A DNA stretch of 64,000 nt, taken from positions 136,826-200,825 of the forward strand of contig RXIC02000071.1 in assembly GCA_003952965.2 (NCBI GenBank), given 5' to 3'. The position numbers were made by a program, and so were the translations under genes. The DNA is from Morella rubra. Lineage: Eukaryota > Streptophyta > Magnoliopsida > Fagales > Myricaceae. Under the pieces are notes generated by a model. That model ran no database searches. It was not told the DNA's origin and worked only from the letters and a program-made list of their open reading frames with translations. Of this stretch, positions 12,180 through 24,500 are shown piece by piece. Each line of letters begins with the position of its first letter. The stretch's first letter is position 1.

Positions 12180-12845
12180 ATATTTTATATCTGTGAATTT
12201 TTTTAATTATAAATTTAAAAAGAATTTGCATATGATACTCAAAGCATGCGCTCCAACATATACTATTGTTAATATGCTCCATCATCTGCATGCGCTTCAA
12301 CAAATACTATTGTTAATAGAGTGAGTGCTTGTTCCATTACAAAAACTTACTATTGGATCTTAATTTGGAAAATGAAAAGGCAAGATTGCCTGTAACCTTC
12401 AGTTCTTTTAGCCCTACTCATAGGCGCTGATGTGAAAAAATGTGTTTGGCTCCAAATAAATCTTATTGGTCCCTAAGGGGGTAACTTATGTAGTTGTAGG
12501 AACCGTTGGGAAATATCACTTTACGCGTGCGAGATTATGGACTAAAACTTAAAACTTTGTTAAGATTCACTATGCCTTGAGTGGTCCCACGCCCTATACG
12601 TGCTGACTTTAGGTCAGCTCGAACACTTACATAACAGGAAGCATAGAAAAAAAAAAACATATAAATTTAAGTACAGATTAATATATACTTAGTCAATAGT
12701 ATTTTTTTGAACGTTAATATATATTTGCCTCCAAAAAAATATGAATCATTTATGATTTGTTTCTCTAGTATGAGTGATGGAATATAAATAACCTTGATTT
12801 GTAGTAATCTCTAGTGGAAGTTGCTGAGGAGCATTTATTTCATTA
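12180..12845. other. Intergenic DNA upstream of LTP copy A, no gene seen
   Basis: AT-rich with no recognised coding or repeat content. From about 12846 the sequence becomes duplicated: 'AGTATTTAAGAACTAATAA' recurs at about 53309, so the duplicated LTP unit starts there. Confidence 0.5.
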
Positions 12846-13149
12846 ACATATAAGTATTTAAGAACTAATAACAATTAAAATATATATATAATTCAATGCA
12901 CCTACTAGTAATGTTCTGGCATTAATACAGAAAGTTAAAAAATATACTTATCATTTCTTACTGGAAAGCAAATGAAGCAAATAATGCCCATGGTTTAACT
13001 TGGTCATAGATGAAAAGCAAATAATGCTTTTAAATCTTATGCTATTAATTACTTATTGACAGAAAGGACTACAAATTACTTTCTTCTTTTTGGGTTTTTC
13101 ATGAACTGGACTTAAATGATGGTCATTAAATGGACTAGTAGCACGCTTC

Positions 13150-13157
13150 TATAAATA
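13150..13157 (+). promoter_or_regulatory. TATA box of LTP copy A
   Basis: TATAAATA in the context TTCTATAAATAGAGCTTGC, 72 bp before the conserved ATG. The identical context precedes LTP copy B, which supports it as the shared core promoter. Confidence 0.7.
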
Positions 13158-13228
13158 GAGCTTGCACAAGACACCCCAAAGCATGTTTAAGAGAGAAACA
13201 TAAGCCACAATCTTTAGTCCAAAAGAGA

Positions 13229-13598
13229 ATGGAGAAGATGATGGGTTGCGCCCACTGGCCTTTGGGTTAATGGTTTTGGTCCTGAATGCAAGTGCAACTC
13301 TGCAAGCACTACAAATGACATAACATGTGCCGATGCTGTAAAGGCTTTGCTGCCCTGCCAGTCCTTCTTGGTGGGTACTGGCCCACCGACTGCTCCCCCT
13401 AGCGCTGACTGCTGCCAAGGTGCACAGTCTGTACTGAAAGAGGCTACCACCCCTGAAATACTCAAGGCTCTATGTGTGTCTTTCAAAGATGCAGCAAAAA
13501 AGTTGGGTGTTAATCCTGACAGAGCTGGATCAATCCCCAAATTCTGTGACATGAAGGTTCCTGTCCGCATTGATCGCAATGTGGATTGCAGCAACTAA
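13229..13598 (+). pseudogene. Non-specific lipid-transfer protein-like gene, copy A
   Basis: The mature region (about 13313-13598) encodes an 8-cysteine-type secreted lipid-transfer protein: ITCADAV...LLPC, a PPTAPPSADCC stretch, then LKALCVS, KFCDMKVPV and a C-terminal DCSN. Family members carry lipids in the apoplast. The N-terminus is broken. The ATG (13229) lies in one frame, the hydrophobic signal peptide LAFGLMVLVLNASA in a second and the mature domain in a third. The second shift comes from 8 extra bases relative to copy B near 13285. The sixth cysteine of the usual C-X-C is serine (CVS; copy B reads CVC). As written no complete precursor can be made from the first ATG. Upstream of the ATG I see no alternative in-frame start. 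Confidence 0.85.
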
Positions 13599-13799
13599 TC
13601 TCTCATTTTCTTCATCTGTGACTAAAAAATCTCAAGTCTCGAATCATATATATCGCTTAATGTCACTACATGAAAAAAGACTTTGGGTGTCACTCAAAGT
13701 GTTAATTTCATCAGCTAATGTTTTAGGTGACAAACTGAGTTGTCACCCGGTTGTCACCTAAAGCCCGTCAGCAAAGGTTTTAGGTGACAATTTTCGTGT

Positions 13800-14280
13800 T
13801 TTGTCACTCGAAACCGTTTGGACGGTTTTACAAACATCCGAACGGTTTTGTGCCATATTGACGAAATTGAAAATCGTCATGCCCAGTATAGTCCATCCGT
13901 TCGCATGAGTTGTGCAAACGTACTCTATACGTTCGCAAGCTTACGAACGGTTGGTCCAATGTGACGAAATGCATTTTTTCATGGAACAACCGTGCGCACG
14001 GTTGTATAACAACGTCCGAACGGTAATATAAAGTAGTCCGTTGTTTCATTATGACGAAATATTTTTTGTCAACTTCAAAAACCGTTCGAACGTTTACAAA
14101 CGAAGTTCGGACGCAATTTCCGCAGAACACGTTGGAACGTGTTTTATTACGGTTTCCTAATAAAAACGTGTGCATGTAAATCGACGGACGGAGGAAGGGT
14201 TTGGACTTTTGTTAAGCGTGCGCACACAACAACGTTCGAACGACTTTTGTTAGTGTTCGAACTGTTTTCCACATATTTGA
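13800..14280. repeat. Left subterminal palindrome array of the CACTA element
   Basis: Dense degenerate palindromes built on CCGT-N4-ACGG occur here: CCGTTTGGACGG, CCGTGCGCACGG, ACCGTTCGAACG, ACGTTCGAACG and half-sites such as CCGAACGG. In En/Spm such repeats bind the TNPA-type protein; here that is inferred by analogy. Confidence 0.7.
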
Positions 14281-14429
14281 ATTAATTTAATTAAAATTTT
14301 AAAAATAATTTACAAATAATATAAATAAAAATATTCAATACTCATAATATAATAAAATATCTACAAATATGCAATCGTCATTAAAAGTAAATAAAATACA
14401 TAATCGAAAAGTACTGACAAGTAGTGAAA

Positions 14430-16020
14430 ATACATAAATCTACCCAAATTTTCGTTTGGGTGTCGACGAGATTGCAGCTGTCTGATCTGCTCCATCAGCT
14501 GCTCACGCATCTGCTCCGCCATTAGTTGCATCCTCCGTTCTTGTTGTTCCACTAGGTTCCTTTGCCTGCATCATCTTCTTGCTCTTCGTCTTTTTTATTG
14601 CTGCTCTGCCATCATCTGCATCAGCTCTTCGTCTTTCTTCCGTTGCTGCTCCTCTATCATCTGTAGATGCTCTCGCATCGTCTGCTCCATATCTGACCGT
14701 TGACCAGAAGCGCTTCATATTCCATCTGTCTAGCCCTCATCTCCTCAATCTCTAATCTGGCCTCCTCCAATCTTGGGACAAATCAACGGACGTGCTGATG
14801 AAGATGATCCAACAGACCGTATGAACGGCCTAAACCTCACACGTAACCCACTTTCGTCCCCAATACCTCAGCGAAAATCTCCACTTCGGTGTATGACTTT
14901 CCCTCTGACTCGTGCTGCAACTGTAACGCCTCCATTTTTTCCTACAAAATTAAAAAAGAAGATAAAATTAGCATATATGAAACATAAACGCATACGAATG
15001 CATCATTAAATCTAACGTTACAACTTACAAAATTTTTCCGTGCATCTTCTGATGTTCACATGCCATCCTTATTAGTATGTGTCTTTTTATACAGCAACGC
15101 AGGACTAATCTCATCAGATTCTAGATTTTTCTGTACACCAAAAGAAATATAGAACGTGCATATTAAAATACCTAAGTCATTTATTTAAATAATAAATAAT
15201 AAAAATGTAAATTTATTACTTATTAACAACACTCTCGTGCGTTGGAAAGACCTCGCTCCAGATGTGTGTACAATCTTCAGCTTAGCTCTATTCTCTTGTT
15301 GATTGCACTCCTCCTCTGCATTGTACATTTACAGTTGTTACCACAATAATAATAAAATAAAATAAATGTTCAGGACTGAAATAAAAATGTTTAACCTGAA
15401 ATTCCTCACTCATGAATAAATCACAGACACGAGTCCATTCTTCCTTGTTCATATCGGGATACGGGTGTTCTAACGCCTCTTCTTTGGAATTGAACACTGA
15501 GTAATGCTGGAACATTCTATTTTTGTGCGTCCTGTACGCTGTGTTCATCATAGACGTCACAGTGATGCGATCCTCGTTCGGTCGTAATCTAGTTGGAAGT
15601 CATCCTTAACATATATAACAGTTAGTACGTATAAAAGTTTCAACAATTAAAATTTAATAAATTATACTTACCAACACTCGGTTCATCACATACGATTTAA
15701 CCTCGTCGGGGACCTCCTTCCACTTACTCGTCTCAAATGGGACATGTTGTCGAACGAGCGCACCAATATGACTCGAGAGCATTGAGGATGCCTTGTCATC
15801 ACCACCCGTACGTCCATTAGGGATATGGACAATCAGCTTTCCTCCAGTGCGAGCCTTGAGTAAGGCAATCCCACGCGTACTACCTCGAACGTGTTAATTT
15901 TGGATGTCGCTACAAATGAAGAACAATAAATTTAAAATTCAGTTAAGCATAGAAATTTAAAAGTCATAATATTTAATTAAGATTGACGGGGTAAGATACT
16001 TACACGCACAACTACTTTGG
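14430..16020 (-). pseudogene. CACTA ORF1-like gene (Transposase_24 type), decayed
   Basis: Read on the minus strand, 15890-15660 encodes 'KLIVHIPNGRTG...ALVRQHVPFETSKWKEVP', the conserved N-terminal block of plant CACTA ORF1 proteins. At 15560-15390 comes NRMFQHY...EEWTRVCDLFMSEEFQ, the Ptta/En/Spm plant-transposase (Transposase_24) block. The 3' end (14552-14430) is a charged coiled coil, MEQQERRMQLMAEQ, with Q/R/E-rich repeats. AT-rich stretches between the blocks (about 15000-15240 and 15600-15670) look like introns. The family protein binds the element's ends and assists transposition. Frames are interrupted, so I call it a remnant, although spliced coding capacity cannot be excluded by eye. 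Confidence 0.7.
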
Positions 16021-16468
16021 GTGCCTACTGGACTGGCTGTGTAGGGGACATAATTCGTTCCTATCCCTAAGTGAAGGACCCGACACTGCTAGTGTACCGG
16101 GATACTCTCAGCTCGAACTGATGAATCGCATCGAAGACGTTTCCCTCCCACTGGCATGACGTCGTCCTATGACCAAATAAATCAATATTAGAGAAAAAAA
16201 ACACAATGAATTATGTTACCCAAAATGAATATAAAATAGAAATGCAGAGTAAATTGAAACAATAAAGTTACTTTAGTCCTCGGAGTCATATTCTTCAGAA
16301 TCACTACAATCTTCACTGAATGATTCTGAGGAATCATCGCTTCCTTCTATTCACGTTGTTGTGGACCACTCTCATCGGTTACGGCACATAAGCCTCGATG
16401 TCATTTCTAGTCAACGGGATCATGTCAAAGGAGCTAAAGTCCACAAAAAGCTCAATAGACTCATTCTC

Positions 16469-19400
16469 CTAGTATGCTTCATGGTTCGACGGTCCTTCTC
16501 CATCTTCACTAACTTCCTCCTCAATTGGTGGATTATCATAAGTGTTTCTAAGGGTAATCTTTTGAACAATCTTCCAGTGACCACCCAACTTCATATCATC
16601 GATATAAAACACTTGATTCCCCTGAGAAGCTAGCAGGAACGGGTCGTCTTTGTACCACTTTCGGGATGTGTTAATACTAACAAACTGACCACTTTTATCA
16701 AGACCTAAGTTTTGAGTACTCAAGTCAAACCAATCACATTTGAGTAAATAAACTAAATTCTCCCGCAAATAACGCAACGCATAAATATCACGACCTGACC
16801 GTAAAAATCAACATCTTCCCATCGTGGTCCCCCGGAACAACCACACCACTATTCTGAGTGTTACGAAACTGTTTACAAAAGACCGTGTGAAACCTAACTC
16901 CATTCACTACACACCCAGAATAACAAAGTGTCCGTTGATCCGGACCGGATGCTAATACATACAAATCATCCAACACCGAGCCCAGTTTTCATTGCGCATA
17001 GTTTGAATCTAAAATAGTAAACACGTGTTAAGTTTGAATCTAAAAAAAATGATCAATTAAAATTAAACCTATAATAGAGACAAAATTAAATAAATACTCG
17101 ATTTCTAAACCATAACGGAAATCCTTCTTCGTGCCTCCTATCAACATTTATTGGTGATTGTCTCCTCATCTCTTCCAAATGCTTGCTATAAAAAAATAAG
17201 ATATTTTATAATAAATAAAAATATAATTAACTGATAAGTGATTAAATTAGCAAATATTCTTATAAGCGCTTACCCTATATGTTGGCTGATTTCTGAACAG
17301 TTGTAGAGTACATACCACTACGCTTTTGTAAATTTTTTTCTATTCAAATCTTGACCCCTACCAGCTCCCAACGGTCGAACACTTTGAGTAAACATAGGAA
17401 AAATGACAACTTCGATCATCATGTCGGCATAATTCCGGTCTTTTCTATTAAATCTCGTCTCAACCGTACCAAGATACATTGAGCAAAAAGTTAGACATTC
17501 ATTTAACAGATAATCTCTGTTGTCGAGCCCTCACACCGTGCGCTATTCTTAATGAAACGCTTCGGCTATGTTTGGTTTAGATCTCAAAACAGTTTTTGTG
17601 TTTGTATTTTTTTGGAAGTAGTGTAAATTCTATTGGATTGGTGAAAAGTGTGTTAAAAGTTGTTGGAATTTGTAAAAAGTTATTGGGATTGGTGAAAAGG
17701 TATTAGAATTGATGAAAAAGTGAGTGTGAGAAGCGTTTGAAAACGTTTAGAAACACTATCCAAACATGACCTTCATCTTCCCCATATACCTCTCTATTAG
17801 ATACATCCATCAAAATTAAAATACCCCCCAAGTTTCACCTCTCGAGGCAAATGAACTGCTAAATGAACCATAATAGTAAAAAATGATGAGGAAAAATACG
17901 TTCCAACTTGCAAAGAATCATTCCGATGTCCTTCTCTAACTGGTCCACAACGTCTAAACGTATTGTTCTTGAGTACAAGTCTCTGAAGAATAAGTTCAAC
18001 TCAGTCAATGTTGTACATACTTCATTTCCTAACAACCCGTGTATCATTGCCGGTAACAGTCGCTACAACAAGACGTGTGAGTTTTGACTCTTCATACCCA
18101 TTATCTTCCCTTCTTTTATATTCACGCACCAGGATATGTTAGAGGCGTATCCATCCGGAAACTTGACACCCTTCAGCCATTCACAACACTTCTTACGTTC
18201 ATCCTTCGTTGAAGTAAATAATGCTTAAGGCAACCCCTCTGTTGACCCTAAACCTACAAATGCAAATCCTTTTTAATGCCCATTAATGCCAAGTCCCTCC
18301 GAGCACTAGCATTGTCCTTCGTCTTACCATCGACGTTCATCAAAGTTCCCAACACATTGTCACAAATATTTTCTCTATGTGCATGACGTCCAAATTATGT
18401 CAAAGTTTCAAATCTGACCAGTACGGCAACTCAAAGAATATGCTGCGCTTCGTCCAACTTAACTCATTTCAGCCCGTTTTCTCTTCTTCTGAGTCTTCCC
18501 AAATGAACATAACGGTACCATTCAAGTTGTTGAAGTATCTCCTCTCCAGTGACTTCTTTTGGCATTGATTAAACTTTTTTTTTGTGTCAAATATGTCGAC
18601 ATCATTGTCTCCACCTATGTGTCATGGGCAAATACGGATGTCCTAAAAAACAATGTTTGCCCCCATGTTTCAACCAAAACGACATTGTGTTCGCATTGCA
18701 ATTAGGGCATGCTAACCGTCCTTTCGTACTCCAACCGAGAGATTACCATAAGCAGAAAGTCATTTATTGTCCAAAGCAAAACAACATGTAACTTGAATGA
18801 CTTGACACAGCTACGTCATATGTTTGCACTCCATTTTCCCACAAGTCCTTCAACTCATCTATCAATGGCTGCAAGTAGACGTTGATATCATTCCCAGGAC
18901 TTCTTGGACCTGAATAAGCAACGAGAGCATGAAAATTGAATCCTTCATACACTTCCATGGCGCAAATTGTATGGAATTAGTACCACTAGCCATATACTAT
19001 ACGATAAGCTCATGTTGCCAAACGGATTGAACCCATCAGATGCCAAACCCAACCGGACGTTCTGAGATTCCGACCAAACCATTCATAATTCTTATCGAGG
19101 TCTTTTCCATACCACAGAGTCTGCAGGATGCCTCATCACCCCATCTTCAATCACACGCTTCTCTTGGTGCCACAGCATATCCGTTGCCATTTGCCTTGAC
19201 AGAAACAATCTTGCAACCTCGGTTTCAAGGAAAATGCCGCAGCACTTTTTGAGGAACCTTTGATTTATTTCTGACTGTACTTCCACCTCGATGCCCCACA
19301 CACCGGACACTCTTGTAACTCACTGTACTCCTTCCAAAATAGTACACAATCATTTAAGCACGCATGTATGTTATCATAGCTAAATCCCAAATTCTTTCTT

Positions 19401-20015
19401 AACTTTTTGCCTTATAATAAGATTTAGGAAGTTCTTCCCCTCGGGCAGTGCATCTTTTATCAAACCCAACACATCTTCAAAGGCTTTTACAGTCATATTA
19501 TTCTTCGACTTCACATGAAGTAATCTGACAATGAAGGACAACTTTGAGTACTTCTTACACCCGAGATACAACTCTCGCTCAGCATCCCCATAACTTGGTA
19601 TACGCAGAAAACCCTCTCCAGAACCAATTCATTTTTAGGACCCGACATTTTTTCCAGCGTTCCCATCAACCGCTGCTCCCACCTCAAAATCTTCTAACAT
19701 GTCTCTCATATCATATTTATGTTTCCCAGAGTCCTCACTCTCAGTTCAGGTTCTAAAGTCACTACAATTAGAAACTTCTGAAATTGACTCTCCGTGAAAT
19801 ACCCAATGAGTGTAACTCTGTCAAACCCAATTATAAATAAATGATCATCCATCTCGTCCACACATTGGAACAACACATTCTTACATCTCTTACATGGACA
19901 TCTTATCAGTCCCCGACTATCTGTATAACTATGGGCACACTCATAAAATCCCGAACACCATCACTATACTTCACACTTTTAGTCTATCAACCTCATAAAT
20001 CCAGCTCTTATCCAT
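16469..20015 (-). pseudogene. tnp2-like CACTA transposase, decayed
   Basis: From the minus-strand ATG at 20015 (MDKSWIYEVDRL) the order of domains is that of plant tnp2: Transpos_assoc, with a CPCKRCKN zinc-like motif; Transposase_21, with YLGCKKYSKLSFIVRLLH (about 19570), 'MLWHQEKRVIEDGVMRHPAD' (about 19180) and 'GPRSPGNDINVYLQPLIDEL' (about 18910); DUF4218, with the LEKDIGMILCKLERIFP block (about 17910); and DUF4216, with SGCVVNGVRFHT and TQNSGVVVPG (about 16880) then CDWFD and FYIDDM (about 16700-16600). The protein would cut and paste CACTA elements in the nucleus. Many stops and frameshifts separate the blocks, and a 207 bp MITE interrupts the DUF4218 part, so it is not functional. Confidence 0.88.
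17564..17770. mobile_element. MITE inserted in the tnp2 gene
   Basis: A 207 bp AT-rich insert begins GGCTATGTTTGG and ends CCAAACATGAC (imperfect inverted repeats), flanked by CTTC on both sides (17560-17563 and 17771-17774). Removing the insert and one CTTC restores collinear transposase coding across the junction, which supports the boundaries. The superfamily is not settled; a 4 bp duplication does not fit hAT or Harbinger. Confidence 0.7.
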
Positions 20016-20129
20016 ATTGTTCCTTCAAAGACAAAAATACAAACAATAATGCAAACAATGATGACATTCATACTCTATATGCTGATGATTATTATTCGTT
20101 AGGGCATGTCAATGCGGACGTCGTATAAA

Positions 20130-20455
20130 AAGAGTTGGACGGGTTTGGAAAAATTGTGACGATTCTAATTGTCACTCAAGTTACGACGATTTGAATTTGT
20201 CACCCAGCATAGAGTCCGAACAATTTGCTTGTTCGTCCGGATGGTATTTTATATTTTGTGACTATTTTTATCCATCACTCATTCGCGACGCGTGTATGTC
20301 GTCACACCAGAAATACGTCCAAACGTGTTTTTGATCGGTCCGGACGGTTTTGGCGTTTTTGGATGATTTTGGGTGACAAAATTAATATTTTGTCATGGAA
20401 AGGCCACTTTAGGTGACAAAATTTGGTTTGACACCCAAAATTTTGTCACCTAAAG
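20130..20455. repeat. Right subterminal array of the CACTA element
   Basis: It contains GTTGGACGG, GTCCGGATGG and GGTCCGGACGG, followed by alternating TTTGGGTGACAAAATT and AATTTTGTCACC blocks up to the terminal inverted repeat. It is the counterpart of the array at 13800-14280. Confidence 0.65.
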
Positions 20456-20479
20456 CTATATTTCTTGTAGTGCATTTTT

Positions 20480-21560
20480 TCTTCGGTGATGCATGTATAA
20501 GATTCAATGAGATACTTTTGAGGAGATGCCAATGGAATAGTCCAGGGGAAAGAATGAAGAATGTAGCTGATTGTTGGGTGCTGAAAAATTATCCATGCTT
20601 GACTCTTTTGGCTTTCTTATGTTTATGGAAAGAGAAATTCCAACAAATAAAATGATTTCGAGTTTTTTTGCTATGCTATCAACATGGATTCCCTCTACTT
20701 TTTCGTTTTGACCTTCATATAAAGCATGGTGGAATGCAATAAAATTCTAAAAATTGCTATTACTATGGATCATAATCATCTTTGTTTTGGATGAACAATT
20801 AGAAAATATAACTCCACATAAGCAGAGATAGTCGAGCAATACATTCCCCCTGTTTTTTGTAGTTGATCTTTTGATGTCAATCTTTTGATGTCATAATTTT
20901 CTTCAGATCATCGGACCAAATGCCTTGAGAACTGTTGAAATTCAAAATTAAACCCGTGAGATTCTAATGTGAAATATTTGAAACAGATGACATCCGTTAT
21001 AAGTCAATTGGAATTATAAGAGATTTAACCCTACACTTTTTCTTTGGTCATTAATATATACATATAAGTTACCAAAATAGACTCCATTTTTTTCTTCTTG
21101 GAGAACCAAAAGTGTTAATGGTAAGGGTGGGTGCTTCTTTCAAGACTTGGGCTATAATTTTTCGAATGAAATTCCTCTCTATTATGTGAGCATCGAGTAG
21201 TCCATCTCAACAAAATACAGAGCCAATAAGTTAGCAAAAATTTGAGTGTAAAGATCAAGGATTTTAAAAGCTAAGGCAGACCACATGTTGTCTCGGAAGG
21301 AGCTCATGAATTGAACCAAAAATGTTAAGTGTAGAACAATAGAGAAATTCTATTGGAAGAATTAAAAGAAAGTGCATAAGGAAACATAGAAGTAGCCAAG
21401 TAGGGGTAATGTACTAATTCTAACCCAATGGGTCGGGAAACTACTTTTCGACCTCCAACCGATCGCTCACTGCCCGAAGTATATGTCATTCGGAACCGAA
21501 CCGACTAGCGAGCAAATTGGATTCAAATGTTCTGAAGTCTGAAATATGGGCTACGCTTCA
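20480..21560. repeat. Host duplicated block, copy R1 (left part)
   Basis: From about 20890 the sequence matches 51530-51910 ('GGACCAAATGCCTTGAGA', 'CCCGTGAGATTCTAATGTGA', 'GTAGTCCATCTCAACAAAA'). From about 21327 it matches 53960-54175 ('AGAGAAATTCTATTGGAAGA', 'CCGACTAGCGAGC'). No coding sequence is evident. It ends in the target duplication CTTCA of the insertion that follows. Confidence 0.8.
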
Positions 21561-24500
21561 TGTCACACCCCGTGCCAGTACGTACTCCCTAGGCTCACTT
21601 ATAGAAATAGTATGCACACAGGCGGGGATTACTGCACAAATCGATACCTTGAAGTACTGTTGGTTGACTTCGAAAGGCGGAAACGATTAATTAACATAGT
21701 TTTGTAATTGGAAAGTTATTAAGGAAAGAAACATAGGATTCTCAGGAACTTTAAGAAAAAGTGACATTCGAAAATAACTCTTTTTAAGTTAGAAATTCTT
21801 GGAAGTTAAAGAATGGAAATAAAAAGAAAAGATAATAAAACATTGCATAAGGAAAGAGATAGAATAAGAAAAATTTTAAAAGAAAAATACACGGTTTCAC
21901 TAAGAACACGGAGTTCTCTTTTTACAAAAAGAATATCCTTCTGGAGGATTACAAAAGTAGAAAAGGTAAGTAAATATATCCGTGAAACTACGCTGTCAAA
22001 AACATGAGCTAACTAAACCCAAACTAAGACAAAAAGTACGTCTACCGCTGAGGTCTAGTCTTCCGGCTCAGTGTTGGAGGTTAAGTCAATGATCTTGGTC
22101 TCTCTGGTAGCCTCTGCTGGTGAAGCCACGGGAGGAGGAACTACGTGCAAGAACCCAAAGTCTTCTACGCGGGGGAGTGGGGACAGGGGTGGTCCCTTAA
22201 GGTACCAGTGGGGCTTATACCCCACATATTCCTCGAACGGGTCTGTGACATAAGTGCAGATCTTAATGACAAGAATGTAAGGATCAATATCCAAGGTCTG
22301 CTCGCTCACAAAGATCTTCATCTGCCGAGTCTGATATCCACAGTGACACATACAAAATATAAGACATAAAAAAAGGGTGAGTCCTACTGACTCAATAAGA
22401 GGGAGGAAAAGGGGACATAACATACAAGATAATTAAACAGGAACAACCATAGCTGTCTGTAATCAATAATTTAGTAGTACACATAATAAGCAAAATGATG
22501 ATGTATGAGCAATGCAATGCAAAGATGCATCCATTTCCCGGTCGTTTCACTTTCTTACTTTTTTGGTCCAGCAGAGGTATCCCTACTGCACTCTGTTCAA
22601 CCTCTAGAGTCAGGGTTGTGCATCCCTCCTCTCCTCTGAGACTGTCCTGTGCACCTGCACTAGGACCCAGTTAGGCAAGCCTTGTTCCATTGCCTAGGGA
22701 AACCAACCACTATCCTCTCAGTGGTAGTTTGCACTATCCCAACGTGAACGGTACCATCACCCGATCTCTAGACCACCTATGGGTATAGGTTTCTTTCTAG
22801 TCAAGACAACTTTTCCCATACCCATGAGATGATGATGCAACATGGCATATCATACACATCACAGATAAATAATTCACCAAAGATGATTAATGAAATGCAT
22901 ATAAAAATTGCAGTTATCATTAGAACATTAAAAGAGAAAAGAAATATTTGTACGTACTAATTATGTACTAGTTCCAATTTATTAAGCTAAAATCTTATGT
23001 TTATATTTATTATTTATTTGACTATTTCTTAAACTATAACACTACTAAATTATTACCACCTTTATATCGTTAATTATTATCATATATTTAGTCGCTTATT
23101 ATCAAGCACAAATGAACCTAATGAGAATGGCATTATACAGTTTTTAGTAATACTAAACTATTCTTATTTAATTGCAGTTTTTAATTAATCAATTATTAGT
23201 TCATTAATTCTTATTGGACCGGTTCTATAATCACATTAGCCTTATGTTTTGGGCCTCATGTGAATTCATTTTGGGTTCCAATTTCTACCTTAATTCCCTT
23301 AAATTAAGTCCATACTAACCAAAGCTCTAAATTTTAGACTTTGACATTTTTATCCTCAATTTTCTCTAAAATGCCAAAACTGCCCCCAGGTTCTTCCAAG
23401 GGCATTTCGGTTATTTCTACTTATCCAATTTAGCTGAAATATTGAGGACAAGACCTATAGATACTAAACTACATTTCTGGAAAATTTGGTGTAAAAATTC
23501 AAACTACTCCTATTAGAAAATTTCCCTAGTGTATTCGGGTATCCTATTTCATTAAGAAAAAATTTTTGCATACACGTATTTTATTTGGCTTGGATATAAT
23601 GTATGTATATCTCTGCAAGGGACTAATTGATAATATAGAAACACATTCAGAGATGGTCAGTAGCAACAAATCACCATGCAAAAGCTTCCGTTAATAATTT
23701 TTCCTTTTCAAACTCATTGGGCACTCAAGTATGTAGCAAGATACCACTTAGTTCACATTTTCCAGCCACTAAAACTCAAGGAAAGTTTGTCATAAGGCAC
23801 TGCCGTGTCTCTCATGTTCCACATAATCCCATCTTTCTTTTCTTTCTTTATATCTAAGGTCACCAATGCACTAATTCACAGATTTTAAACAAAGCATATA
23901 CAAAAAGAAAAGAAATCGACAAGACCACACTTGCATGCATTGTTCTTCCTTCAAGTGCAACCCGTGACCTATCTAGGTCTTTAACCCCACTTTTTGCCCA
24001 CATTTCTAACATGCAAAATATTCTACAACACGCAAACATCAAGGTAAACATGATTTACAGAAAAAAAAAATGCCAAGAACATCCATTCAGCCAAGTGACT
24101 ATCTCCCTTCCCATTTCTTCTACATCTAACTACATCCATGCATCTATTTCACAAGAAGAACCCTTAAGCTATCATCCAACTCAACCCGTGGCCCCCAAGA
24201 TGGTTTTTTCGTCACCAAATCACAACAAAAGAACCCAAATCCCATTTGACAACAAACCTCTATCACCCTTACCTTCTAGCTTCGGTTGAAGGTGATGATT
24301 CTCCAAAAACTTTACCTATAGCAAACATCATAGTTAGACATGGTAAACAAAGAGAAAAATACAAAAGAGAGGGGCTCATGGGAGAGGTTTTCTCCCATGG
24401 CCGAGAGCCCTATGGGCTTACCCTCTATTTTTCTTCTTCTCTATTTCTCTTTCTTTCTTCTCTTCTTCCTCTTATCTTTTTCTTCTTCTTCCTCTTCAGT

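Larger units (their letters stand above)
13664..20472 (-). mobile_element. CACTA (En/Spm-like) transposon, 6.8 kb, near full length
   Basis: The left end is CACTACATGAAAAAAG and the right end is the inverted 'TATTTCTTGTAGTG'. Both are followed inward by GGGTGAC/TTTGTCACC-type sequence and palindromic subterminal motifs. Inside, on the minus strand, lie a tnp2-like transposase gene and an ORF1-like gene, the standard two-gene CACTA layout. The 3 bp flanks are TGT and CAT, so the expected 3 bp duplication is not seen; the ends may have been altered after insertion or derive from different copies. It lies 66 bp after the stop of LTP copy A. A small MITE interrupts the transposase gene. Confidence 0.88.

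Noticed and set aside
13214..13594. 126-codon minus-strand frame overlapping LTP copy A
   Set aside because: It is antisense to the 8-cysteine domain and has no recognisable domain. The plus strand carries the conserved protein and the TATA box.
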